A stretch of DNA of 64,000 nt from Mesorhizobium sp. INR15 (GTDB lineage: Bacteria > Pseudomonadota > Alphaproteobacteria > Rhizobiales > Rhizobiaceae), in contig NZ_CP045496.1 in NCBI RefSeq assembly GCF_015500075.1, positions 1,240,001-1,304,000 of the forward strand, read 5' to 3'. Under the pieces are notes generated by a model. That model did no database searches. It was not told the origin of the DNA and saw nothing but the letters and a program-made list of their open reading frames with translations. Below are positions 9,333-17,632 of the stretch, in pieces (position 1 is the first letter of the stretch; each line of letters begins with the position of its first letter). The position numbers and the translations under genes are program-made.

Positions 9333-10204
9333 GCCGCCCGGCTCCCCTTGCGTGCCATGACCATGACAAATGTGAAATCGAGCGCCCAGCTTTCGGGGTC
9401 TTTGCCGGATACGCGGTTGAAGTCTCCAACCAGTTCCGGTTTCACACCAAACAGCGCGTCCTCGCCGAGACGCGGGTCGCCGCGCTCGAACAGCTGCGTC
9501 GTCAGCGTTTCGAAATTCTCGGCGCGGATCAGGAAGTGCAGATGGGCCGGGCGGTTGAGCGGGTAGTTCAGCCGGCTTAGCATATGGCCGACCGGGCCAT
9601 CATCCGGCACGCGATAGCCCGCCGGCTTGACCGTGCGGTAGTGGAAGCGGCCTTCCTCGTCGGTGGTGAAGACGCCGCGCAGATTGAACTCCGGCTGCAG
9701 GTCGGGCTGCTGGTTCTCGTAAAACCCTTGCGAATTGGCCTGCCAGGTTTCGACAGTCGCGCCGGCAATGGGCAAACCATCGAGGTCGGTAACCAACCCC
9801 GACACGACAAGCGGCGTTCCCGCGCCATCGAGCGAAAGATTTGCGCCGAGCGGCAGCCGTGGCGCGTCTGGCCGATAGAACGGTCCGCGCCCGGTGTTGG
9901 GCGTGGCGCCCTTGGGACGGCGCGAGTTGATGTCCTCGACCAGGGCAGTGACGCCAAGCAGGTCCGACAGCAATACCCACTCCTGCCGTTTTTCGTCGCT
10001 GGCATGGCCGACTTCGGTCAGGAATGCGATCGCCTCGCGCCATTCCGACGCGGTCGGCCGGGTCTCCCTGACAATCTGGTGGAGATGGTCGACAACCGTC
10101 GCCAGAAAGCGCGGCAATGGTCCGGCCCTGGCCTTGAGCAGGCGCTGGGCGACCATCTCGGCGGAGTTGGTCTCGTTGAACGACGGAATGCCTGGATGTG
10201 ACAT
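9329..10204 (-). CDS. Intradiol ring-cleavage dioxygenase, hydroxyquinol 1,2-dioxygenase type (copy 2)
   Basis: First gene of the nine-gene operon, 291 residues from the ATG at 10204, which has a strong GGGGAGG ribosome binding site 3 bp upstream. The frame is open much further upstream, but that part is the antisense of the divergent LysR gene. Iron ligands are Tyr162, Tyr197, His221 and His223, the same numbering as in copy 1; the two proteins align almost without gaps from about residue 50 to 240 and are roughly half identical by eye. Two dioxygenases in one operon may differ in ring substituents tolerated. It is the most promoter-proximal gene and overlaps maleylacetate reductase by 4 bp. 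Confidence 0.9.
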   Translation of the reverse strand: MSHPGIPSFNETNSAEMVAQRLLKARAGPLPRFLATVVDHLHQIVRETRPTASEWREAIAFLTEVGHASDEKRQEWVLLSDLLGVTALVEDINSRRPKGATPNTGRGPFYRPDAPRLPLGANLSLDGAGTPLVVSGLVTDLDGLPIAGATVETWQANSQGFYENQQPDLQPEFNLRGVFTTDEEGRFHYRTVKPAGYRVPDDGPVGHMLSRLNYPLNRPAHLHFLIRAENFETLTTQLFERGDPRLGEDALFGVKPELVGDFNRVSGKDPESWALDFTFVMVMARKGSRAA

Positions 10205-10282
10205 GCGCCTCCCCGGTTCCATCTCACGAAGAGAGACTAGCGCAGCCCAGGCACAAAGATGATGATTTCTGGCTGGTTTAAT

Positions 10283-10297
10283 ATACCATATTGGTAT
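10283..10297. promoter_or_regulatory. Perfect inverted repeat over the LysR start codon (putative operator)
   Basis: ATACCA-TAT-TGGTAT, 6-bp arms around a 3-bp spacer. It covers the first two bases of the LysR ATG (10296) and lies about 80 bp upstream of the divergent dioxygenase start. It contains a T-N11-A LysR-type core. The position suits autoregulation; the binding protein is inferred. Confidence 0.5.
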
Positions 10298-11246
10298 GAA
10301 GCTCGATGAAAGGCATCTGATCCAGCTGGCGGCCGTGGTGCAGGGCGGGGGCGTCACCGAGGGTGCCGCGCTCGTCGGGCTGTCGCAGCCCGCTGTCTCG
10401 CGCACGCTGTCGATGCTGGAGAAGCGGCTGGGTGAGCCGCTGTTCCTCAAAGGCCGGCGGCCGTTGCAGCCGACGCCGCTCGGCCGGGCGCTGGCCGACC
10501 ATGGCCAGATCATGCTGGCGGCATCACGCAAGGCGTCCGACATCGTCGCCAATTTCAGCCAGGGACGCTCCGGCGTGGTGCGGGTCGGCGGCACGCCGTT
10601 CTTCATGGATGCGCTGATCTCCGGCATGATCGCTGATTTCCAGAATGCCTATCCGGACGTGCGCGTCGACCAGAGCTACGGATACCTGCCGGACCTGCGC
10701 GCCGCCATCAACGCCGACCGCATCGACCTCGCCGTCTGCCCGATCGACATTCTGGAGGAGGGATCCGGCATGGAGTTCCGCGAGATCCTGCCCGGGCGCA
10801 ATGTCGTTGCCTGCCGCGCCACGCATCCCTTGCTGCTGCGGCGCAGGCTGAAGACGGTCGATCTGCTCGACTATCCCTGGATCGCGCCGCCGCCGGGCAG
10901 CCCGCTGCTGGAGGATCTGCGCAGCCTGCTGTTGTCGCTTGGCGCGACGGAGATCAAGATCCGCTACTCCGGCGGATCGCTGACCAGCGCCATCAACTAC
11001 ATGAAGCAGACCGATGCGCTGACCGTGCTGCCGCACAGCGTGGTCTTTGCCTTCCGCAATGACAAGTCGATCACCGCACTGCCGGTGGCGATCCCGCATC
11101 CCGAGCGGGCACTCGGCCTGCTCAGGCTTGCCGAGACGCCGCGTGCGCCGGCTGTCGATGCTTTCGCCAAGCACATCCGGCTCGGCTTCGACAATCTCAA
11201 GCATCTGATCAAGCGGCACGAGCAGGCGGTGGTCTGGGGCGCCTAG
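10296..11246 (+). CDS. LysR-family transcriptional regulator of the aromatic operon
   Basis: A 316-residue LysR regulator. The winged HTH occupies residues 1-65 (GVTEGAALVGLSQPAVSRTLSMLEKRLGEPLF), with a periplasmic-binding-protein-like effector domain from about 93 on. It is related to the GbpR/PcaQ branch (LysR proteins with a KGRRPLQPTPLGRAL segment after the HTH). It is transcribed divergently from the nine-gene ring-cleavage operon across a 91-bp gap, the classical LysR arrangement, so it is likely the activator responding to an aromatic intermediate. Its start codon lies inside a perfect inverted repeat. The effector is unknown. Confidence 0.9.
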   Translation: MKLDERHLIQLAAVVQGGGVTEGAALVGLSQPAVSRTLSMLEKRLGEPLFLKGRRPLQPTPLGRALADHGQIMLAASRKASDIVANFSQGRSGVVRVGGTPFFMDALISGMIADFQNAYPDVRVDQSYGYLPDLRAAINADRIDLAVCPIDILEEGSGMEFREILPGRNVVACRATHPLLLRRRLKTVDLLDYPWIAPPPGSPLLEDLRSLLLSLGATEIKIRYSGGSLTSAINYMKQTDALTVLPHSVVFAFRNDKSITALPVAIPHPERALGLLRLAETPRAPAVDAFAKHIRLGFDNLKHLIKRHEQAVVWGA

Positions 11247-11468
11247 GGTTTGACATCCAGGTGATGCCGGGATGAGGGGTTTGAACGAAAACGCTTCTGC
11301 TTTTGGGAAATTTCACGCTTTCCCAGGTCGAATTCGTATCGACTAGCGCCTTTTGACCGAAATTTGGATGCCGGGCGTCGCATATTGACGCGACAATCGA
11401 AGCGGCGCGGGTTCCGATACGCATGCTGCAAGAAGCAGATGAGCATGCTTCAGGAACGCCGAAAATCG

Positions 11469-12104
11469 ATGGTGGACACCAGGCCTTTCAAGGTTCTGAT
11501 CGGGGAACGCAACCCGCTGGTTATCGCTGGCCTGTGCGATCTGCTCGAGCGCGACAAGCGCTTTATCCCGACCGAATCCGTGCGCACCGGCAGCGCCTTT
11601 CTGGCGGCTGCGGAGACGGCGTCCTTCGATGTCGCGATCCTGGCCTGGAAACTGTCCGACATGGATGGCGGCGATGTCTTCATCGAGTTGCAGCGGCGGC
11701 AAGCCAATCCGCGCGTCGTCATCTTCTCCAGCGAGCACGACGTCGCCATTCTCAAGCAATGTATCCGGCTCGGCGTCCCGGGCTTCTGCTACCAGTTCGA
11801 TGACCCGTGCATCCTGCTCGACACAGTTCTGGCGGTCGCGCATGGCCGCATCTGTATTCCCTATATCGACGTCACCAAGGTCAACGACACGCCGCTTTCA
11901 GCGCTGACAACGCGGGAGCGTGAATTGCTCGGCGTGCTCGCCGACGGCTGGACGAACCTGCAGATCGCGGCCCGCACCGGCATTTCCGAAAACACCGTCA
12001 AATATCACCTGAAGAACCTCTACGAGAAGCTCGACGTGCGCAACCGCGCCATGGCTGTCGCGCTCTACGCCAACGAGAAGCGGCGCCGTCCCTCCCTGTC
12101 CTGA
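11469..12104 (+). CDS. NarL/LuxR-type regulator with a degenerate (non-phosphorylatable) receiver
   Basis: A 211-residue protein from the ATG at 11469 (MVDTRPFKVLIGER); in-frame ATGs at 11439 and 11445 are alternatives. Residues 7-125 match a response-regulator receiver, but the acidic pair is replaced (GER at 12-14), the phospho-acceptor Asp is Ala59 (DVAILAWKLSDMDG), and the conserved Lys after the fifth strand is Gln (GFCYQ). The LuxR HTH is at about 145-200 (LTTRERELLGVLADGWTNLQIA...ENTVKYHLKNLYEKL). It is probably a phosphorylation-independent regulator. It lies directly upstream of, and in the same direction as, the serine-cycle genes, with palindromes in the gap between them, so it likely controls them. 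Confidence 0.85.
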   Translation: MVDTRPFKVLIGERNPLVIAGLCDLLERDKRFIPTESVRTGSAFLAAAETASFDVAILAWKLSDMDGGDVFIELQRRQANPRVVIFSSEHDVAILKQCIRLGVPGFCYQFDDPCILLDTVLAVAHGRICIPYIDVTKVNDTPLSALTTRERELLGVLADGWTNLQIAARTGISENTVKYHLKNLYEKLDVRNRAMAVALYANEKRRRPSLS

Positions 12105-12151
12105 TTGCCGAGAACTGGAGCCGCTCAAGCGCGCCCGGCGGTACAGATGCG

Positions 12152-12167
12152 CCTACCCCAGGGTAGG
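12152..12167. promoter_or_regulatory. Perfect inverted repeat upstream of sgaA (putative operator)
   Basis: CCTACCC-CA-GGGTAGG, 7-bp arms with a 2-bp spacer, 48 bp after the regulator gene and 175 bp before sgaA. The half-site TACCCCA resembles NarL-type heptamers in a 7-2-7 layout. Related half-sites (CCTATCC, CCCTACCC) follow within 60 bp. Binding by the upstream LuxR-type protein is inferred. Confidence 0.45.
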
Positions 12168-12277
12168 AATGTCCTATCCTCCCGGTCCGTTGTCCCACCC
12201 TTGCGGGCACACCCTACCCACCTCCCGAACAGCCGGTTTCTATCCGGGCAGGTGTTGCGGCAAGGACTGGCAGATTT

Positions 12278-12310
12278 GAAAATCCCACCATCGCGGCGAC
12301 TGGGATTTTC
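12278..12310. promoter_or_regulatory. 10-bp inverted repeat in the sgaA leader
   Basis: GAAAATCCCA and TGGGATTTTC flank a 13-base loop. The element ends 32 bp before the sgaA ATG. It could be an operator or a 5'-UTR stem. It is not followed by a T tract outside the stem, so it is unlikely to be a simple terminator. Confidence 0.45.
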
Positions 12311-12342
12311 GCCCGGACACATCGCAAAATCGGGAGAACTTC

Positions 12343-13533
12343 ATGGCCGGCTTCACGCATCTGTTCATTCCAGGACCGACCAACATTCCCGAGCAGGTCC
12401 GCCAAGCGATGAACCTGCCGATGGAGGACATGCGCGCCGGCAGCTTTCCGCAGTTCACCCTGCCGTTGTTCGAGGACATCAAAAAAGTCTTCATGAACGA
12501 GACTGGCCGCGTCTTCATCTTCCCGTCGTCGGGCACCGGCGCCTGGGAATCGGCGATGACCAATGTGCTCAGCCCCGGCGACCGGGTGCTCATGTCCCGC
12601 TTCGGCCAGTTCTCGCACCTATGGGTCGACATGGCCGAGCGCCTCGGCCTCGATGTCGATGCCATCGACTGCGAGTGGGGAACCGGCGTTCCGCTCGACC
12701 TTTACGCCGAAAAACTGCAGGCCGACAAAGCCCACCGCATCAAGGCAATCTTCTGCACCCAGAACGAAACCGCGACCGGCGTCACCAGCGATGTCGCCGG
12801 CTGCCGCGCGGCACTTGATGCGGCGAACCATCCGGCACTGCTGTTCGTCGACGGCGTCTCGTCGATCGGCTCGATCGATTTCCGCCAGGAAGAGTGGGGC
12901 GTCGACTGCGCCGTCAGCGGCTCGCAGAAGGGTTTCATGCTGCCCGCCGGGCTGGGCTTCCTGTCGGTCAGCAAGAAGGCGCTCGCCGCCGCAAAGACCG
13001 CGACCGGGCGGCGCTGCTTCTTCTCCTTCGAGGACATGATCAAGACCAATGACACCGGCTATTTCCCCTACACGCCGGCGACCCAGCTGTTGCGCGGCTT
13101 GCGCGCCTCGCTCGACCTGATCGCCGAAGAAGGGCTCGAAGCCATCTTTGCCAGGCACCACCATCTTGCCGAAGGCGTGCGCAAGGCGGTTGGCGCCTGG
13201 GGTCTCAAGCTCTGCGCCAAGGAAGCGAAATGGCACTCCGATACGGTCAGCGCCATCCTGGTGCCGGAAGGCATCGACAGCGGTGACGTGGTCAAGCGCG
13301 CCTACCAGAAGTACCAGACCTCGCTTGGCGGCGGCCTCAACAAGGTGGCCGGCAAGGTCTTCCGCATCGGCCATCTCGGCTGGTTGAACGAGGTGATGGT
13401 GCTGGGGTCGCTCTCCGCCGCCGAAATGACGCTGCTCGATTGCGGCGTCAAGCTGGCGCCGGGTTCGGGCGTCGGTGCCGCGATCGAGCATTTCCGCGGA
13501 CCGCAGCAGCCCGCCATCGCCAAAGCCGCCTGA
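12343..13533 (+). CDS. sgaA: Serine--glyoxylate aminotransferase
   Basis: A 396-residue class V PLP aminotransferase that converts serine and glyoxylate to hydroxypyruvate and glycine, the first committed step of the serine cycle. The N-terminus (HLFIPGPTNIPEQVRQAMN) and EDMRAGSF region match SgaA/AGXT enzymes. The PLP lysine is Lys196 in SGSQKGFMLPAGLGF, and Asp170 in LFVDGVSSIGS is the PLP-ring partner. A ribosome binding site (GGGAGAA) precedes the ATG. It is the first gene of a same-strand cluster encoding malyl-CoA lyase, malate-CoA ligase, hydroxypyruvate reductase and PEP carboxylase, which fixes its role. Confidence 0.95.
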   Translation: MAGFTHLFIPGPTNIPEQVRQAMNLPMEDMRAGSFPQFTLPLFEDIKKVFMNETGRVFIFPSSGTGAWESAMTNVLSPGDRVLMSRFGQFSHLWVDMAERLGLDVDAIDCEWGTGVPLDLYAEKLQADKAHRIKAIFCTQNETATGVTSDVAGCRAALDAANHPALLFVDGVSSIGSIDFRQEEWGVDCAVSGSQKGFMLPAGLGFLSVSKKALAAAKTATGRRCFFSFEDMIKTNDTGYFPYTPATQLLRGLRASLDLIAEEGLEAIFARHHHLAEGVRKAVGAWGLKLCAKEAKWHSDTVSAILVPEGIDSGDVVKRAYQKYQTSLGGGLNKVAGKVFRIGHLGWLNEVMVLGSLSAAEMTLLDCGVKLAPGSGVGAAIEHFRGPQQPAIAKAA

Positions 13534-13549
13534 CCCGGGAGACACGAAC

Positions 13550-14500
13550 ATGAGCCACACGATCAACCATCTGAGGAAGCTGCGGCTGCAGCGCAGCGAG
13601 CTCGCCGTTCCCGGATCGAGCCCGGAAATGATCGACAAGGCGGCCAACAGCGCCGCCGACTTCGTCTTCCTCGATATCGAGGACGCCGTCGCGCCGCCGG
13701 ACAAGGAGCGGGCGCGCAAGAACATCATCCAGGCACTGAACGACATCGACTGGCGCGCCAAGGGCAAGACCGTCTCAGTGCGCATCAACGGCCTCGATAC
13801 ACACTACATGTATCGCGACGTTGTCGACGTGATGGAGCAGGCCGGCGACCGGCTGGACACCATCCTGGTGCCGAAGGTCGGCGTGCCCGCCGATCTCTAC
13901 ATGGTCGAAGCCATGGTCAGCCAGATCGAGACGGCCAAGGGGTTCAAGACCCGGGTCGGCCTGGAGGCATTGATCGAGACGGCGCTCGGCATGGCCAATG
14001 TCGAGGCCATCGCCGCTTTCCCGGGCCGGCTCGAAGCCATGCATTTCGGCGTCGCCGACTATGCCGCCAGTTGCAAGGCGCGGACCGTCAGCATCGGCGG
14101 CCTCAACCCGGATTATCCCGGCGACCAGTGGCATGCCGCGTTGTCGCGCATGACGGTCGCCTGCCGCGCCTATGGCTTGCGCGCCATCGATGGGCCGTTC
14201 GGCGATTTCTCCGATCCGGAGGGTTTCAGCGCCGCCGCCCGCCGCGCCGCCGCGCTTGGCATCGAGGGCAAGTGGGCCATCCATCCGTCACAGATCGCGC
14301 TCGCCAACGAGGTGTTCTCGCCGCCGGAAAAGGAGGTTGCCCGCGCTCGCCGCATCATCGAGATGCTCAAGGAAGCGGAAGAGCAAGGCAAGGGCGCCGC
14401 CGCCCTCGACGGCAAGATGATCGACGCCGCCTCCGAGCGTATGGCGCGCAATGTGCTGGTCGTGCACGACGCGATCGCCCAGGCCGCATCAGGCAGATAA
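13550..14500 (+). CDS. mcl: Malyl-CoA lyase (CitE/HpcH family)
   Basis: A 316-residue lyase from the ATG at 13550 (MSHTINHLRKLRLQRSELAVPG), preceded by GGGAGA. It would split (S)-malyl-CoA to acetyl-CoA and glyoxylate, closing the serine cycle. The family hallmarks are FVFLDIEDAVAPPDKERAR (Mg2+-binding Asp/Glu region, about residues 39-57), KTVSVRINGL (substrate Arg, about 80), and VGLEALIETALGMANVEAIA (catalytic Glu, about 140). The long C-terminal tail (EEQGKGAAALDGKMIDAASERMARNV) forms the lid seen in malyl-CoA lyases and is too long for a simple citrate lyase beta subunit. It sits 16 bp after sgaA and 10 bp before mtkA. Confidence 0.92.
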   Translation: MSHTINHLRKLRLQRSELAVPGSSPEMIDKAANSAADFVFLDIEDAVAPPDKERARKNIIQALNDIDWRAKGKTVSVRINGLDTHYMYRDVVDVMEQAGDRLDTILVPKVGVPADLYMVEAMVSQIETAKGFKTRVGLEALIETALGMANVEAIAAFPGRLEAMHFGVADYAASCKARTVSIGGLNPDYPGDQWHAALSRMTVACRAYGLRAIDGPFGDFSDPEGFSAAARRAAALGIEGKWAIHPSQIALANEVFSPPEKEVARARRIIEMLKEAEEQGKGAAALDGKMIDAASERMARNVLVVHDAIAQAASGR

Positions 14501-14510
14501 GGGGCTCACC

Positions 14511-15695
14511 ATGGACATCCACGAATATCAGGCCAAGGAACTTCTCTCACGCTACGCGGTGCATGTTCCGCGCGGCCGTCTGGCCTACAGCCCGGAACAG
14601 GCTGCCTATCGCGCCAGCGAGATCGGCGGCGAGAAATGGGTGGTCAAGGCGCAGATCCATTCCGGCGCCCGGGGCAAGGCCGGCGGCATCAAGCTCTGCG
14701 CAAGCGACGACGAGATTTCGGCCGCCGCCGAGGCAATGCTCGGCCGCAAGCTGGTCACACATCAGACCGGGCCGCGCGGCAAGCTGGTGTCGCGGCTCTA
14801 TGTCGAGGAAGCCGTCGACATCGTCCAGGAGATTTATCTCGCCTTCGTGCTCGACCGCAAATCCGAACGGGTGATGATCGTCGCCTCCGGCTCGGGCGGC
14901 ATGGAGATCGAGGAGATCGCCGAGAACGAACCGGATTCGATCATTCGCGCCACCGTCGATCCCGGTGCCGGAATGCAGGACTTCCAGGCCCGCGAAATTG
15001 CCTTCGGCCTCGGCCTGGAGAACTCGATGATCGGCAAGGCGACCGAGACGCTGCTCGGCTGCTACCGCGTGTTTCGTGACTACGACGCCTCGATGCTGGA
15101 GATCAACCCGCTGGTGGTGACGCGTGACGGCAACCTGGTGGCGCTGGACGCCAAGATGTCGTTTGACGAAAATGCGCTGTTTCGCCGCCCCGAGATTTCC
15201 GAATTGCGCGACAAGAGCCAGGAAGATCCGCGCGAAACGTTCGCCAGTGACCGCGGCCTCTCCTATGTCGGCCTCGATGGCAATATCGGCTGCATCATCA
15301 ACGGCGCTGGGCTGGCCATGGCGACGATGGACATGATCAAGATCGCCGGTGGTGAGCCGGCGAATTTTCTCGATATCGGTGGCGGCGCTTCGCCGGAGCG
15401 GGTCGCCAAATCCTTCCGCGCGGTGCTCGGCGACAAGAAGGTGGAGGCCATCCTGGTCAACATATTCGCCGGCATCAACCGCTGCGACTGGGTGGCGGAA
15501 GGCGTCATCAAGGCGATCCGCGAGGTCGGCGTTCCGGTGCCGCTGGTGGTTAGGCTGGCCGGCACCAATGTCGAGGAAGGCAAGCGCATCCTGGCAGAGT
15601 CGGGCGAGGCGATCATCGTTGCCGACACGCTGGCCGAGGCCGCCGAGAAGACGGTCGCCGCCTGGCGCGCCGCCGCCGTGAAAAAAGCAAGCTGA
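14511..15695 (+). CDS. mtkA: Malate--CoA ligase beta subunit (malate thiokinase)
   Basis: A 394-residue ATP-grasp subunit of the succinyl-CoA synthetase family. The start is the ATG at 14511 (MDIHEYQAKELLSRYAVHVP), 10 bp after mcl; the longer frame overlaps mcl. The ATP-grasp domain spans about 1-240 (KWVVKAQIHSGARGKAGGIK, MLEINPLVVT) and the CoA-ligase domain about 250-390 (IINGAGLAMATMDMI, NFLDIGGGASPERV). Together with MtkB it should activate malate to malyl-CoA with ATP. The assignment to malate rather than succinate rests on its place between the malyl-CoA lyase and hydroxypyruvate reductase genes. Confidence 0.92.
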   Translation: MDIHEYQAKELLSRYAVHVPRGRLAYSPEQAAYRASEIGGEKWVVKAQIHSGARGKAGGIKLCASDDEISAAAEAMLGRKLVTHQTGPRGKLVSRLYVEEAVDIVQEIYLAFVLDRKSERVMIVASGSGGMEIEEIAENEPDSIIRATVDPGAGMQDFQAREIAFGLGLENSMIGKATETLLGCYRVFRDYDASMLEINPLVVTRDGNLVALDAKMSFDENALFRRPEISELRDKSQEDPRETFASDRGLSYVGLDGNIGCIINGAGLAMATMDMIKIAGGEPANFLDIGGGASPERVAKSFRAVLGDKKVEAILVNIFAGINRCDWVAEGVIKAIREVGVPVPLVVRLAGTNVEEGKRILAESGEAIIVADTLAEAAEKTVAAWRAAAVKKAS

Positions 15696-15707
15696 GGGGC
15701 GAGAAAG

Positions 15708-16607
<900 letters not shown>

Positions 16608-16639
16608 AATTGCAGCCCAGAAGATCAACAGGAAATCCG

Positions 16640-17608
16640 ATGAAGCCGCGCCTGATTGTCACCCGCAGATGGCCGTCCGCCGTCGAAGCTATCCTTGCCG
16701 AGCGCTTTGATACGACGCTCAACGACAGCGATACGCCGCTGAGCCCTGCCGCGATGACATCGGCGTTTTCGGATTTCGACGCGATCCTGGCGACAGTGAG
16801 CGACAGCTTGCCAGTTGCGGTGTTCCCCAATGGGGACGCCCGCACCCGGATCATCGCCAATTTCGGCGTCGGCTTCAGCCACATCGATGTCGCGGCGGCC
16901 CGCGACCGCGACATCGTGGTGACCAACACGCCCGGCGTGCTGACCGATTGCACCGCCGACCTCGCGCTCAGCCTGATACTGGCCGTCGCACGCCGGACCG
17001 GCGAAGGCGAGCGGCAGCTGCGGGCCGGCGAATGGCGCGGCTGGTCGCCGACCCATATGGCCGGCGCCAAGGTGTCGGGAAAGACCCTCGGTATTGTCGG
17101 AATGGGGCGGATCGGCAAGGCGACAGCGAGGCGCGCGCATTTCGGCTTCGGCATGAAGATCGTGTTCTTCAACCGGTCGCCGGTCGATGATGACGAGACG
17201 CGTGCCATGGGCGCGCTGCAGATGCCCGCTCTGGCGGATGTGCTGGCGGCATCGGATTTCGTGTCGCTGCACTGTCCCGGCGGCGCCGAGAACCGTCATC
17301 TCATCAATGCCCGCAGCCTGGGATTGATGAAAGGCAGCGCCTTCCTGATCAACACGGCACGCGGCGACGTTGTCGACCAGGATGCCCTGGTCGCCGCGCT
17401 CGAACGCCGCGAAATCGCCGGTGCTGGGCTCGATGTCTTTGCCGAGGAGCCGGCGGTTCCGGAGGCGCTGAAGCGGCTGGAGAATGTCGTGCTGTTGCCG
17501 CATCTCGGCAGCGCGACCGAGGAAACACGCGTGGCGATGGGCATGAAGGTGGTGGAGAACCTGACCGCCTTCTTCGAGGGCCGGCCGGTCCCCGACCGGG
17601 TCGCCTGA
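16640..17608 (+). CDS. hprA: Hydroxypyruvate/glyoxylate reductase (D-2-hydroxyacid dehydrogenase)
   Basis: A 322-residue NAD(P)H-dependent reductase expected to convert hydroxypyruvate to D-glycerate in the serine cycle. The chosen ATG at 16640 (MKPRLIVTRRWPSAV) has an ACAGGAA site 5 bp upstream; the frame runs 87 codons further back, but that is shadow sequence of mtkB. The Rossmann motif is GIVGMGRIGKATA (about 150-162). The catalytic residues of the family are visible: Arg in LINTARGDVVDQ, Glu in DVFAEEP and His in VLLPHLGSATEETR. It lies between mtkB and ppc. Glyoxylate may also be a substrate. Confidence 0.88.
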   Translation: MKPRLIVTRRWPSAVEAILAERFDTTLNDSDTPLSPAAMTSAFSDFDAILATVSDSLPVAVFPNGDARTRIIANFGVGFSHIDVAAARDRDIVVTNTPGVLTDCTADLALSLILAVARRTGEGERQLRAGEWRGWSPTHMAGAKVSGKTLGIVGMGRIGKATARRAHFGFGMKIVFFNRSPVDDDETRAMGALQMPALADVLAASDFVSLHCPGGAENRHLINARSLGLMKGSAFLINTARGDVVDQDALVAALERREIAGAGLDVFAEEPAVPEALKRLENVVLLPHLGSATEETRVAMGMKVVENLTAFFEGRPVPDRVA

Positions 17609-17632
17609 GACGAATCAGGAAAGCGCAAAGTT

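Noticed and set aside
12278..12310. A rho-independent terminator before sgaA
   Set aside because: The T run is inside the stem and no T tract follows, and the element sits in the leader of the operon rather than after a gene end.
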